This document shows positions 8,726 to 17,172 of a DNA stretch of 64,000 nt, one piece after another. This DNA is from Halorubellus sp. JP-L1. GTDB taxonomy: Archaea; Halobacteriota; Halobacteria; Halobacteriales; Natrialbaceae. A model generated the notes under the pieces. It had not been told where the DNA came from, made no database searches, and worked only from the letters and a program-made list of their open reading frames with translations. The DNA lies in the NCBI RefSeq assembly GCF_011440375.1, contig NZ_JAAOIR010000002.1, positions 62,001-126,000 of the forward strand. Reading direction: 5' to 3'. Numbering within the stretch: position 1 is the stretch's first letter; each line of letters opens with the position of its first letter. Both the position numbers and the translations under genes were made by a program.

Positions 8726-9115
8726 ATGCCCACGGTAGAATACCTCAACTACGAAACTCTCGACGACCAGGGCTGGGACATGGACGACGACGACCTCTTC
8801 GCGAAGGCCGAGGAGGCCGGACTCGACGACGAGGACTACGGCTCCCTCGAAGTCAACCAGGGCGAGTACATCCTCGAGGCCGCCGAGGCCCAGGGCTACG
8901 ACTGGCCGTTCTCGTGCCGCGCCGGTGCCTGCGCGAACTGCGCAGCCATCGTCACGGAGGGCGAGATCGACATGGACATGCAGCAGATCCTCAGCGACGA
9001 AGAGGTCGAAGAGAAGATGGTTCGCCTGACCTGCATCGGGTCGCCGGCCACAGACGAGGTCCAGATCGTCTACAACGCCAAGCACCTCGACTACCTCCAG
9101 AACCGCGTCATCTGA
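8726..9115 (+). CDS. fer: Halophilic plant-type 2Fe-2S ferredoxin
   Basis: 129 residues from ATG 8726 ([20 protein letters not shown]). The cluster ligands are Cys64, Cys69, Cys72 ([10 protein letters not shown]) and Cys103 (RLTCIG). The very acidic insertion in the first 40 residues ([20 protein letters not shown]) is the hallmark of haloarchaeal ferredoxins, which are the electron acceptor of 2-oxoacid:ferredoxin oxidoreductases in the cytoplasm. A TATA-like element (gtcttag) sits about 30 bp upstream, consistent with leaderless transcription. Confidence 0.97.
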   Translation: MPTVEYLNYETLDDQGWDMDDDDLFAKAEEAGLDDEDYGSLEVNQGEYILEAAEAQGYDWPFSCRAGACANCAAIVTEGEIDMDMQQILSDEEVEEKMVRLTCIGSPATDEVQIVYNAKHLDYLQNRVI

Positions 9116-9222
9116 AGGCAGCCCCTTCTTTGCGTCTTCTCGCGCGCCGTCAGCAACGACTTCGCGATCGCGTGGCGGGGTCGAGGGAAAGACCCATGGC
9201 GCGTCCGCGGTCAGGTTCGTCC

Positions 9223-9594
9223 ATGACCGACGCCGTCGATGTCGACTTCGGGGAGGATGGTCTCGTGCCGGCGGTTGCGCAGGATGCGGAGTCGGGCGAG
9301 GTCCTGATGCTGGCGTACGTCGACCGGGAGGCGCTGGATGCGACTCGCGAGACGGGGCTGGCGCACTATCATTCGCGGTCGCGCGACGAGCTCTGGCAGA
9401 AGGGCGGGAGTAGCGGGCACGTTCAGCGCGTCGCGGACGTGCGCGTGGACTGCGACGCGGACGCGCTGCTCTACCTCGTCGAGCAGGAGGGCGGGGCGTG
9501 TCACACGGGCTACGAGTCTTGTTTCCATCGGACGCTCGAGGGTGAGGTCGTGGGCGACCGTGCGTTCGACCCCGAGGACGTGTACGATGAGTGA
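9223..9594 (+). CDS. hisI: Phosphoribosyl-AMP cyclohydrolase
   Basis: 123 residues from ATG 9223 ([20 protein letters not shown]); an alternative in-frame ATG at 9196 would add nine residues. It opens the ring of PR-AMP in the third step of histidine synthesis. Family motifs present: [30 protein letters not shown], and the zinc-ligating [11 protein letters not shown]. There is no fused HisE pyrophosphohydrolase domain. Its stop overlaps the next gene by 8 bp, so the two are translationally coupled. Confidence 0.96.
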   Translation: MTDAVDVDFGEDGLVPAVAQDAESGEVLMLAYVDREALDATRETGLAHYHSRSRDELWQKGGSSGHVQRVADVRVDCDADALLYLVEQEGGACHTGYESCFHRTLEGEVVGDRAFDPEDVYDE

Positions 9595-10729
9595 CGGCGC
9601 GGACCCCGCGGACGCGGGTGCGGCGGCGGCCCTGCGGGCGGCGGCGAGCGACCTGGAGGCGGCCGAGGCTGCGGTCGCGGACCACGGCGGTCGCGGGCAG
9701 CTGGCGGCGGTCGCGGAGGCGGTGCGGGCGGCCGAACGGAAGCTCGATGGGTACGAGGACCGCGCGACGGGCACGGGCGACTTCGAGGCGTACGTGGAGT
9801 TCCAGGAGGCGTTCGCGACGCTCGTCGAGGGCCTCGACGACGACCTGCCCGAGCGCGAGGCGTTCGAGGCGGCCCTGGAGTGTACGGAGAAGCGCCGGTT
9901 GAGCGAATCGGACTTCGACGCGGCGAGAGACGCGTTGTCGCCGGCACGCGAGCTGTCGTCGATCCGCGACCGGCTCCGGGAGGCGCGCGAGGCGTTCGAG
10001 GACGCGCGGCGTCGGGCGACCGACCGCTTGAGCGCGGTCGAGGACGGCATCGCGGCGCGCGAGCGACTCCTGGAGCTCGGCGACGCGGACCTGGACGCGC
10101 CCGTCGACGAACTCCGGCAGCCAGTGGAGGCGTACGACGACGCGGTGACGGACGCGTTCGCGCGGTACCGGCGGGAGCGGCCGGCGCGCGAGGTCCTGGA
10201 CGCACTGGCGACGGCGTCGGAGTACCCGCTCGTCGACGTGCGCTCGCCGCCGAGCGAACTGCTGTCGTACGTCCGCGAGCGCGACGCCGGCGAGCACACC
10301 CTTCCGGAACTCCTGGAGTACGCGGACTACTCGCGGTCGAAGCTCGAGCACTACGTCGACGACCCGAGCGCGCTCGCGACGGCGGTCGGGACGCGCCGGA
10401 CGTACCTCGACCGCCTCGACGGCTCGGGGTTCGCGGTCGGGTGGCCGCCGCCGGCGGCGGAGACGCTCAAGCACGTCACTCGCGAACTGCTCTCGGTCGT
10501 CACGGCGTTCGCGGACGAGACCGTCGCCGAGCGCCTGCGGGCGGTCCGCGAACTCGCGTGGCGCGAGGACTACGAGCGCCTGCGGACCGCAGCGGTGGCG
10601 CTCGACGAACTCGGCCCAGAGGAGCGCGACCGACTCGCCTCGGGTGCCGTCGAGGACGAACTCGACGCGCTCCGCGAGGAACGCGAGGACCTCCGGGCGG
10701 CGCTCGACGACACCGACGAGTTCGCGTGA
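9587..10729 (+). CDS. Long coiled-coil protein coupled to hisI, uncharacterised
   Basis: 380 residues from ATG 9587 ([20 protein letters not shown]), overlapping the hisI stop by 8 bp. It is almost entirely helical and rich in Ala, Glu and Arg, with heptad-like runs at about 15-180 and again near the C-terminus ([20 protein letters not shown]). There are no membrane segments or catalytic motif. It resembles the conserved haloarchaeal coiled-coil proteins of unknown function. Coupling to hisI is positional and does not establish a role in histidine synthesis. Confidence 0.85.
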   Translation: MSDGADPADAGAAAALRAAASDLEAAEAAVADHGGRGQLAAVAEAVRAAERKLDGYEDRATGTGDFEAYVEFQEAFATLVEGLDDDLPEREAFEAALECTEKRRLSESDFDAARDALSPARELSSIRDRLREAREAFEDARRRATDRLSAVEDGIAARERLLELGDADLDAPVDELRQPVEAYDDAVTDAFARYRRERPAREVLDALATASEYPLVDVRSPPSELLSYVRERDAGEHTLPELLEYADYSRSKLEHYVDDPSALATAVGTRRTYLDRLDGSGFAVGWPPPAAETLKHVTRELLSVVTAFADETVAERLRAVRELAWREDYERLRTAAVALDELGPEERDRLASGAVEDELDALREEREDLRAALDDTDEFA

Positions 10730-10771
10730 GGAAGGCGTCGCGGCTTCGTCGCGGGCGGTGTCTGCGTGGTC

Positions 10772-12136
10772 TCAGGTGTCGTCGCGGGCGCCGGCGAGCG
10801 CGGAGACGACGAACTCCACGAGCTCGTTCGCGCGCTCGGCGCTGTGCGCTTCGGCGTAGACGCGCACGAGTGGTTCCGTGCCCGAGGGACGCGCGAGCAC
10901 CCACGCGTCGCCGTAGTCGAGTCGGTAGCCGTCGATCGTCGTCAGTTCGGCGTCGGCGTCGTCGGCGACGGCTTCGGCGGCGTCGAGCATCGCGTTCCGT
11001 TCGTCCTCGGTGTCGTACTCGAGGTTCCGGCGGACGTTGTGGTAGTCGCCGTACGGCGCGACGATCTCGCTGACTGGGCGGTCGGCGACGAGTTCGAGGA
11101 AGCGCGCGGCGACGTACGCGCCGTCGCGAGCCAGCCGGTAGTCGGGGAAGAAGATCCCGCCGTTGCCCTCGCCGGCGACGGGCACGTGCTCGCCGTCCGC
11201 GATGAGCTCCTCGATGCGCGTGATGATGTTCGTCGACCCGATCGGCGTCAGCTCGAGGGTCGCGCCGGTCTCGGCGGCGACGTCGACGAGGCGCTGACTG
11301 ACGTTCACGGCCGATACGGTGGTGTCGCCGGCGTCGAGCGTCGCGGCGGCGAGCGCGGCGAGCGTGGCGTCGCCCTCGACGTAGGTTCCGGATTCGTCGT
11401 AGAAGATGGCGCGGTCGGCGTCGCCGTCGTGCGCGATGCCGACGTCGGCGTCCGTCGCCCGCACGAGCCGCCCGAGGTCCTCGAGGTTCTCCGGGACGGG
11501 CTCGGGGTTCCGGCCGGGGAAGTGCCCGTCCGGCTGGGCGTTGACGGTGACGACCCTGCAGCCCAGTTCCCGGAAGAACTCGGGGCTCGTGAGCGCACCC
11601 GCGCCGTGCCCGGGGTCGAGCGCGACGGTGAGGTCGGCGTCGGCGATTCGCTGGCGGTCGACGGCCGCGAGCAGCTCGTCGACGTACCGGTCGCCGGCGT
11701 CGGCGACCCGCGTGACGTCCCCGACCTCGTCCCAGGTGGCGTCCGCGAACGACTCCCCGATGAGGACGTCCTCGACGCGCTCTAGGTCCTCGACCGCGAG
11801 TTCGACGCCGTCGGCGCCGACGAGCTTCACGCCGTTGTACTCCGGCGGGTTGTGGCTCGCGGTGACGACGACGACGGGGACGCCCTCGCGTTCGCTGTAC
11901 GCCTGTGCGGCCGGTGTCGGGACGACGCCGAGGCGGTCGACGTCGACGCCGACGCTCGCCAGGCCGCTGGCGGCGGCGTCGGCGAGCATGCGACCGGTCG
12001 CTCGCGTGTCCCGCGCGATGGCGACGCGGTCCGCGCGCCCGGCCGTGCCCGCGGCCTTCGCGACGCGCAGGACGAACTCGGGCGTCAGCTCCTCGTTGGC
12101 GACGCCTCGCGTCCCGCTCGAACCGAATACCTTCAT
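10772..12136 (-). CDS. glmM: Phosphoglucosamine mutase-type alpha-D-phosphohexomutase
   Basis: 454 residues, starting MKVFGSSGTRGVANEELTPE. It interconverts hexosamine or hexose 6- and 1-phosphates via a phosphoserine. All four domains are visible: the active-site serine loop TASHNP (Ser94), the metal loop AHDGDADRA, the sugar-binding loop GEGNGGIFFP, and the C-terminal phosphate-binding RPSGTEPLVRVY. The family also includes phosphomannomutases, so substrate preference is uncertain; SSGTRG and the length favour the archaeal GlmM group. The start is certain because the N-terminal GSSGTRG is complete. Confidence 0.93.
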   Translation of the reverse strand: MKVFGSSGTRGVANEELTPEFVLRVAKAAGTAGRADRVAIARDTRATGRMLADAAASGLASVGVDVDRLGVVPTPAAQAYSEREGVPVVVVTASHNPPEYNGVKLVGADGVELAVEDLERVEDVLIGESFADATWDEVGDVTRVADAGDRYVDELLAAVDRQRIADADLTVALDPGHGAGALTSPEFFRELGCRVVTVNAQPDGHFPGRNPEPVPENLEDLGRLVRATDADVGIAHDGDADRAIFYDESGTYVEGDATLAALAAATLDAGDTTVSAVNVSQRLVDVAAETGATLELTPIGSTNIITRIEELIADGEHVPVAGEGNGGIFFPDYRLARDGAYVAARFLELVADRPVSEIVAPYGDYHNVRRNLEYDTEDERNAMLDAAEAVADDADAELTTIDGYRLDYGDAWVLARPSGTEPLVRVYAEAHSAERANELVEFVVSALAGARDDT

Positions 12137-12323
12137 TCGTGTACGCTCTCGTCGGGGGTCGACTAAGGGATTCCGTTACTGTACGCGGCCGTGAACGACT
12201 CGCACGCGGAGACGGGTTCGGGCGACCACGTACGAGCGTCGCGAGCCACGCCGTCCGCGGCGACCCTGCGGTGGCGTGAACGGGGTCGGGGTTTGATACG
12301 GCGACGGAGCCAAGGCCCCGACG

Positions 12324-13148
12324 ATGAGCGCGGAGAAGGACATCGGGATCGACGAGAAGCGCGTGTACGACGGCGACGAGCGCGAGACGACCGTGTACGT
12401 CGCCGCGTCGACCGGCGTGGTCGCGGTGTCGGTCGTCGCGGAGCGCGTCGGCGGGTTCGAGCTCGCGGCGAAGGGGACGGCGGTGGACGTCGCGAGCGGC
12501 CCGGCGGGGGTCGCGGCGGCGACCGAGGAGGCGGTCTTGCTCGACGCCGGCGCCGGGTTCGAGCCGACTGGGTTCGGGGCTGCGTCGGCGGTGTCCGTCC
12601 ACGGCGAGGACGTCCTCGCGGCGGCCCCGGACGGGTCGGTCGCGCGACGCGTCGACGGCGACTGGCGGGACCTTGGCGCGGTCTCGGCGGTCAACGGCAT
12701 GGACGGCGACTTGCTCGCGACCGACGACGGCGTCTACCGCGCGCTCGACGATTCGCTCCGGCACTCGGGGCTGGCGTCGGCGGTCGACGTCGCCGCGTCG
12801 GGCGTGCCGCTGGCGGCGACCGACGAAGCGCTCTCCCAGCTCGGGAACGGCTGGATCGAGGTCCAGTCGGGCGCGTTCGCGTTCGTCGCGTCCGACCCGG
12901 GGGCGTCGGCGGGGACGCTCGGGCGAGCGCACGCCGGGACCGCGGACGTCCTGTACGCGCACCACCACGGCGAGTGGACGGCCGCGACGGACCTGGAGCG
13001 ACCGATCGTCGACGTCGCGTACGGCGACACGGTGTACGCGGTCTCGGCTGACGGCCGGTTCGCCGCGGAGGCACCGGACGGCTGGCGCCATCAGGAACTC
13101 GGCGTCACGGACGTCGCCGCAGCGACTGCACGAACCACGAGCGAGTGA
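12324..13148 (+). CDS. Beta-propeller-like protein of the HVO_0234 type
   Basis: 274 residues from ATG 12324 (MSAEKDIGIDEKRVYDGDER). Repeated strand-turn units of about 40 residues end in patterns such as GEDVLAAAPDGSVARRVDGD, DGDLLATDDGVYRAL and GDTVYAVSADGRFAAEAPDG, characteristic of a propeller. There is no signal peptide, so it is cytoplasmic. I recall a haloarchaeal family named after HVO_0234 with this appearance; that match is from memory. It precedes PRPP synthase on the same strand. Its last codons and stop are the first unit of a 37-bp tandem repeat. Confidence 0.8.
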   Translation: MSAEKDIGIDEKRVYDGDERETTVYVAASTGVVAVSVVAERVGGFELAAKGTAVDVASGPAGVAAATEEAVLLDAGAGFEPTGFGAASAVSVHGEDVLAAAPDGSVARRVDGDWRDLGAVSAVNGMDGDLLATDDGVYRALDDSLRHSGLASAVDVAASGVPLAATDEALSQLGNGWIEVQSGAFAFVASDPGASAGTLGRAHAGTADVLYAHHHGEWTAATDLERPIVDVAYGDTVYAVSADGRFAAEAPDGWRHQELGVTDVAAATARTTSE

Positions 13149-13226
13149 GGCCGCCGCAGCGACTGCACGAACCACGAGCGAGTGAGGCCGCTGCAGCGAC
13201 CGCCCGCACGACGAGCGAGTGACGGG
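13116..13226. repeat. 37-bp tandem repeat, 3 copies, over a stop codon
   Basis: Units start at 13116, 13153 and 13190. The shared core is gccgcagcgactgcacgaac followed by cacgagcgagtga. The third copy has several substitutions. Unit 1 contains the TGA stop (13146-13148) and last codons of the beta-propeller gene, and the same tga recurs in the two downstream copies. Confidence 0.94.
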
Positions 13227-13300
13227 GCGTCGCGACTTCTCGAATCGCGACGCCGGGCGTAACGAAAACGGATTTACGCACCCGCGGTCACCCCTCGAAC

Positions 13301-14149
13301 ATGATCTTCGGTGGGGCGAACTCCCAGTCGCTCGCGGCGGCGTTGGCGAGCGAACTCGACGACGAGCTGGCGCTCGTCGACTACGAGCGGTTCCCTGACG
13401 GCGAGTTGAAGACGAACGTCGGCGACGTCGACCCCGAGCGGGCGATCGTCGTGGGGTCGACGGTCGACAGCGACGCGCACGTTCGGTGCCTCCAGCTCCA
13501 GGACGCGGTCCGGGAGGCGGGCGCGAGCGAGGTCGTGACGGTCCTGCCGTACATGGGGTACGCGCGCCAGGACGAGGCGTTCGCGGTCGGCGACCCCGTG
13601 TCGGCGCGAGCGATGGCGCGCGCGATCTCGACGGGCGCGGACCGCGTGCTGACCGTGAACCCACACGAGACGGCGGTCTGCGAGTTCTTCGAGCCGACGG
13701 CGACCGCGGTCGACGCCGCCGCCGTGCTCGCCGAACCACTGCCCGACGACCTCGCTGACCCACTCTTCCTCGCGCCGGACGAGGGCGCGCGCGGGCTCGC
13801 GGGGACGGTGCGGGACGCGTACGGTCGCGGCGCCGTCGACCACTTCGTGAAGCAGCGCTTTAGCGGCGACGACGTGGAGGTGACGCCGAGCGACGCCGCG
13901 GTCGCGGGGCGGGACGTCGTCGTCGTCGACGACATCGTCGCCACCGGCACGACGATGAGCGAGTCGATCGCGGTACTGGGCGAGCGGTCGGCGGCGTCCG
14001 TGTCGGTCGCGACCGTCCACCCGCTGTTCGCGAGGAACGCCGTCACGAAACTCGAGCGCGCCGGTGTCGAACGCATCGTCGGCACTGACACCCTCGAGCG
14101 CCCCCAGAGCGTCGTCAGCGTCGCGCCCGCCATTTCGAATCACCTGTGA
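13301..14149 (+). CDS. prs: Ribose-phosphate pyrophosphokinase (PRPP synthase)
   Basis: 282 residues from ATG 13301 (MIFGGANSQSLAAALASELD). It makes PRPP from ribose 5-phosphate and ATP for histidine, purine and pyrimidine synthesis. Motifs: YERFPDGELKTNV, the ATP-binding flexible loop YMGYARQDEAF, the His-containing NPHETAVCEFF, and the PRPP-binding VVVVDDIVATGTTMSES. The length is typical of archaeal class III-like enzymes, shorter than bacterial ones. Three degenerate echoes of its final codons plus stop (cacctgtgag near 14141, 14173 and 14208) follow the gene. Confidence 0.96.
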   Translation: MIFGGANSQSLAAALASELDDELALVDYERFPDGELKTNVGDVDPERAIVVGSTVDSDAHVRCLQLQDAVREAGASEVVTVLPYMGYARQDEAFAVGDPVSARAMARAISTGADRVLTVNPHETAVCEFFEPTATAVDAAAVLAEPLPDDLADPLFLAPDEGARGLAGTVRDAYGRGAVDHFVKQRFSGDDVEVTPSDAAVAGRDVVVVDDIVATGTTMSESIAVLGERSAASVSVATVHPLFARNAVTKLERAGVERIVGTDTLERPQSVVSVAPAISNHL

Positions 14150-14310
14150 GGTGGACGCCCGCGATCGCGATTCGCCTGTGATGCGGGTCGCTTCGGGGAC
14201 CGCGAGCCACCTGTGAGCGCGTTTGGGTACGTGCAATTCGGTCACGCGGCCCAACGATTTATGAGGCCATCGCCGTACGGTATCGACAGTCAACCAGTAG
14301 AGCACGCAAC

Positions 14311-14847
14311 ATGCACGGAATCCTCCACAAGTCACTCAAGTCGTACGTCGCCGAGAACATGGGCGAGGACGTCTGGGACGACGTCCTCGACCGCGCGGAG
14401 ATCGACCCGAAGCTGTACCTGCCGGTGTCGCACTACCCGGACTCGGACCTGACCGACGCGCTGTCGGTGATCGCGGCGATGAGCGGGCACGACGAGCCCG
14501 CCGTCGAGCGGGACTTCGGGTCGTTCCTCGCGGACGACCTCCTGTCGACGTTCAAGGCGCACGTCCGCGACGACTGGTCGACGTTCGACCTCCTCGAGTC
14601 GCTCCCCACCATCTACGCCCAGATCGAGGCGCAGAACGAGGAGACGAACACGCCGGACGTCGCCACGAACCGCCTGGGCGCGGACGAGATGGTGCTCGAG
14701 TTCCGCTCCGAGCGGGACCTCTGTACGCTCGGCGAGGGCGTCGTCGTCGGCGTCGGCGAGGTGCTCGAGGACCCCTGCGAGGTCACGCAAGAGACGTGCG
14801 TGCGCGAGGGCGACGCGCACTGCGAGTTCCACGTCGAACGGGTCTGA
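14311..14847 (+). CDS. H-NOX/V4R-superfamily sensor-like protein
   Basis: 178 residues from ATG 14311. The start MHGILHKSLKSYVAENMGED resembles H-NOX (heme NO-binding) domains, and VLEFRSERDLCTLGEGVVVG aligns with the H-NOX YxSxR segment, here FxSxR. I see no His at the proximal heme-ligand position, so heme binding is doubtful. The C-terminus has three Cys in a V4R-like pattern (PCEVTQETCVREGDAHCEFH), and V4R shares the H-NOX fold. It is a single-domain cytoplasmic protein, probably a ligand- or redox-sensing partner of signalling proteins. It is convergent with the secreted metalloprotease gene, 11 bp apart. Confidence 0.75.
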   Translation: MHGILHKSLKSYVAENMGEDVWDDVLDRAEIDPKLYLPVSHYPDSDLTDALSVIAAMSGHDEPAVERDFGSFLADDLLSTFKAHVRDDWSTFDLLESLPTIYAQIEAQNEETNTPDVATNRLGADEMVLEFRSERDLCTLGEGVVVGVGEVLEDPCEVTQETCVREGDAHCEFHVERV

Positions 14848-14858
14848 GGCGTCGACTC

Positions 14859-17060
14859 TCACTGCAGTCCGCGTCGACCGGCGGCGACGACGAAGACGAC
14901 CGCGAGCACGCCGAGGGCGAGTGCCGCACCGAACCCGGGAACGGGGAGCGGCTCCGTCCCCGTCCCGCCGTCGCCAGTCGCTTCGCCACCGTCAGTCGCG
15001 TCGCCGTCGCTCGCGTCCCCGCCCGTGACCGTAACCGTGACCGTCGTGCCGCCGACGCTGATGGTGTGCTCGCCGGCGTCCGCGAACGACGTCGAATACG
15101 TTCGCGTCGCGCTCGACTCGGCGGGGACGAGGACCGTCTCGTTCGACAGCACCTCGCCGTCGACCGCGATCGGGAGCGTCACGCGACCCGGCACGCTGGC
15201 GTCGTTTCGCACCGAGACCGTGAACTCGACGCCTTCGTCGACCGTGGCCGTCTCGGGAGCGTCGACGGACGCGACCGTCGGCGTCGGCCGCTCGATGACG
15301 TCGACGGCGAGCGTGCGGTCGCCGACGACGACCTCGTACGACCCCGGGTCCGCGAACGTTCGCTCGAACGTCTCGGTCGTCGACGCGTCCGCGTCGAGCG
15401 TCCCGCTCCGCTCCTCGACGACCGCGCCGTCGACGGCGAGTGACGTCCGGTAGTCGCCGCGCTCCCAGCCGACGTTCGCGACCCGGAGGTCGACCGCGAG
15501 CGTCTCGCCGGCGGCCACCGTCACGGTCTCGTTGCCGAGCGTGCGGTCGCCGTAGACGCCCGACGCCGTCACGCCGCCCTCGTCGATCCGGTACTCGAAC
15601 ACCGCTGGGAGGTCGCCGAACGATCGCGCGTGCGTGGACTCGATCCACGTCTCCGCCGTCCGGTCGGTTCGCGTGAGCGACGCCGCGTAGTCGCGGGCAT
15701 CCGCCCCGGCGGCGTTCCCGACCGCGGCGAGCACGACGTCGTTCGATACCGACCCGTCGTGCTCGTTCAGCGTTCGGAACACCGACTGGAACGTCGCCGT
15801 CCGGTCGGTCGTCTCCCGCATGCGGCGGTCGATCCCGCCGACGGCGAGCGCGCCCTTCAGGTAGTTCGCGCCACCGCTCCACGTCTCCGGGAACGCGAGC
15901 ACGTCGTCGCCGTAGCGGTCGCGCTCGCCGCGCGCGAGGTGGTCGCGGAACCGCTCGTAGGTGACGTTCCGCTGCACGTAGGTGAGGAGTGCGGCGTAGT
16001 AGTCGGCGCTCGCCTCCGTCACCCATCGGCCGCTGTCGGTCGTCTCGAAGCCCTGTCTGGTGTGCACGTACTCGTGGAGCCAGACGTTCTCCGGCGAGTT
16101 CACGGGTGCGTCGGCGGCCACCCACGCGTCGTCGTTGCCGAACTGGAGACCGCCGACGCCCCAGTCCGCGGACGCGGGTGCGGCGATGACGGTTACGACT
16201 TCGCTGCGCTCGCCGACGCGCACCCGTTCGCTGGCGGCGACGAGCGACCCGAGGATGCTAGATGGCGTCGCGGAGAGCGACGCGCGGTCGGGGACGACGA
16301 GCTCGAAGCGCTCGCCGCGCCCGGTCGCCTCGTGGCGCGTGACCGGCCCGAAGTACGCCATCTCGCCGCCGGTCGCGCCCTCCCCGGCGACCGTCGTCTC
16401 CTTCGAGAGGGTCACGTCGCCCGCGCCCGTCCACTCCCAGCGCGTCCCGACCTGCGGGACTCGCGTGAGCGCCCACGGCCCCGGATCGAGGAACACGTAC
16501 CCCTCGTCGGCCGACGCCGACGGCGTCAGCGCGTCCGGCGGCGTCAGCGCGTCCGGCGGCGTCAGCGCGTCCGGCGGCGTCAGCGCGTCCGGCGGCGTCA
16601 GCGCGTCCGGCGGCGTCAGCGCGTCCGGCGGCGTCAGCGCGTCCGATGACGCCCCCATGCCCGACGGCGCCGCGGTGGCGTCGACGCTCCGACGGCCGCT
16701 CGCGGTCTCGTTCGCGTCCACGCGAAGCGTCAGCGACGGCGCGTCCGTCGACTCCGTCCACGCGTACGCTTTCGTCCCAGCGCGCTCGAACCCGTCGGTC
16801 GCCGTCACCGTCGACCGGGGCCCGATCGAGGTCTCCAGGCGCGATACCGACTCCGGGATGCGGTAGGTCACGACCGCCCGGATCGTCCCCGGTTCCTCGG
16901 GCGTCAGGTGGAGTTCGATGGTCCGCTCGATGGTCTCGTCCGCACTCCCGGCGCTGGCGGCTGGACTCGACGCGGTCGCGGACGGGACGGGTGCGCCCGC
17001 GGACGCGACCGCGGGGAGCGACACGACGACCAGCAGGACGAGCGTGACCCGGCGAAGCAC
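14859..17060 (-). CDS. Secreted gluzincin-like metalloprotease with CARDB domains and PGF-CTERM anchor
   Basis: 733 residues, GTG start (complement of 17058-17060) placing a Sec signal MLRRVTLVLLVVVSLPAVAS at the N-terminus. Residues about 135-178 hold seven DALTPP repeats. The zinc motif is HEYVH (His329, Glu330, His333), with WVTEASADYYA supplying a downstream Glu349, as in M1/M61-like gluzincins. Two CARDB-type beta domains follow (about 515-590 and 595-680). A low-complexity Asp/Gly/Thr linker leads to PVPGFGAALALGVLAVVFVV plus basic residues, a PGF-CTERM-like signal for archaeosortase processing and lipid attachment. It is predicted to act at the cell surface; the substrate is unknown. 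Confidence 0.88.
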   Translation of the reverse strand: MLRRVTLVLLVVVSLPAVASAGAPVPSATASSPAASAGSADETIERTIELHLTPEEPGTIRAVVTYRIPESVSRLETSIGPRSTVTATDGFERAGTKAYAWTESTDAPSLTLRVDANETASGRRSVDATAAPSGMGASSDALTPPDALTPPDALTPPDALTPPDALTPPDALTPPDALTPSASADEGYVFLDPGPWALTRVPQVGTRWEWTGAGDVTLSKETTVAGEGATGGEMAYFGPVTRHEATGRGERFELVVPDRASLSATPSSILGSLVAASERVRVGERSEVVTVIAAPASADWGVGGLQFGNDDAWVAADAPVNSPENVWLHEYVHTRQGFETTDSGRWVTEASADYYAALLTYVQRNVTYERFRDHLARGERDRYGDDVLAFPETWSGGANYLKGALAVGGIDRRMRETTDRTATFQSVFRTLNEHDGSVSNDVVLAAVGNAAGADARDYAASLTRTDRTAETWIESTHARSFGDLPAVFEYRIDEGGVTASGVYGDRTLGNETVTVAAGETLAVDLRVANVGWERGDYRTSLAVDGAVVEERSGTLDADASTTETFERTFADPGSYEVVVGDRTLAVDVIERPTPTVASVDAPETATVDEGVEFTVSVRNDASVPGRVTLPIAVDGEVLSNETVLVPAESSATRTYSTSFADAGEHTISVGGTTVTVTVTGGDASDGDATDGGEATGDGGTGTEPLPVPGFGAALALGVLAVVFVVAAGRRGLQ
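16522..16647. repeat. 18-bp in-frame tandem repeat, 7 copies (DALTPP)
   Basis: The unit ggcgtcagcgcgtccggc repeats every 18 bp from 16522 to 16647 with almost no divergence. On the minus strand it encodes Asp-Ala-Leu-Thr-Pro-Pro, seven times, between the N-terminal domain and the catalytic region of the secreted metalloprotease. Near-perfect nucleotide identity implies recent slippage. Copy number is likely variable between strains, changing linker length. Confidence 0.96.
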
Positions 17061-17172
17061 ACCACCAGTTGGGCTGGTCCCGAAAAGACTCTTGTCCCGA
17101 CCCGGTCACTCGTCGTCGGGAACGAGCGACCACCTGGTCACCGCGACGCGACGACGGACCGAGTGGTTCGAT

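Noticed and set aside
10500-13763. Very long minus-strand ORF (over 1000 codons)
   Set aside because: It is antisense to glmM in another frame and to the beta-propeller and PRPP synthase genes; Arg/Pro-dominated composition typical of high-GC shadow frames.
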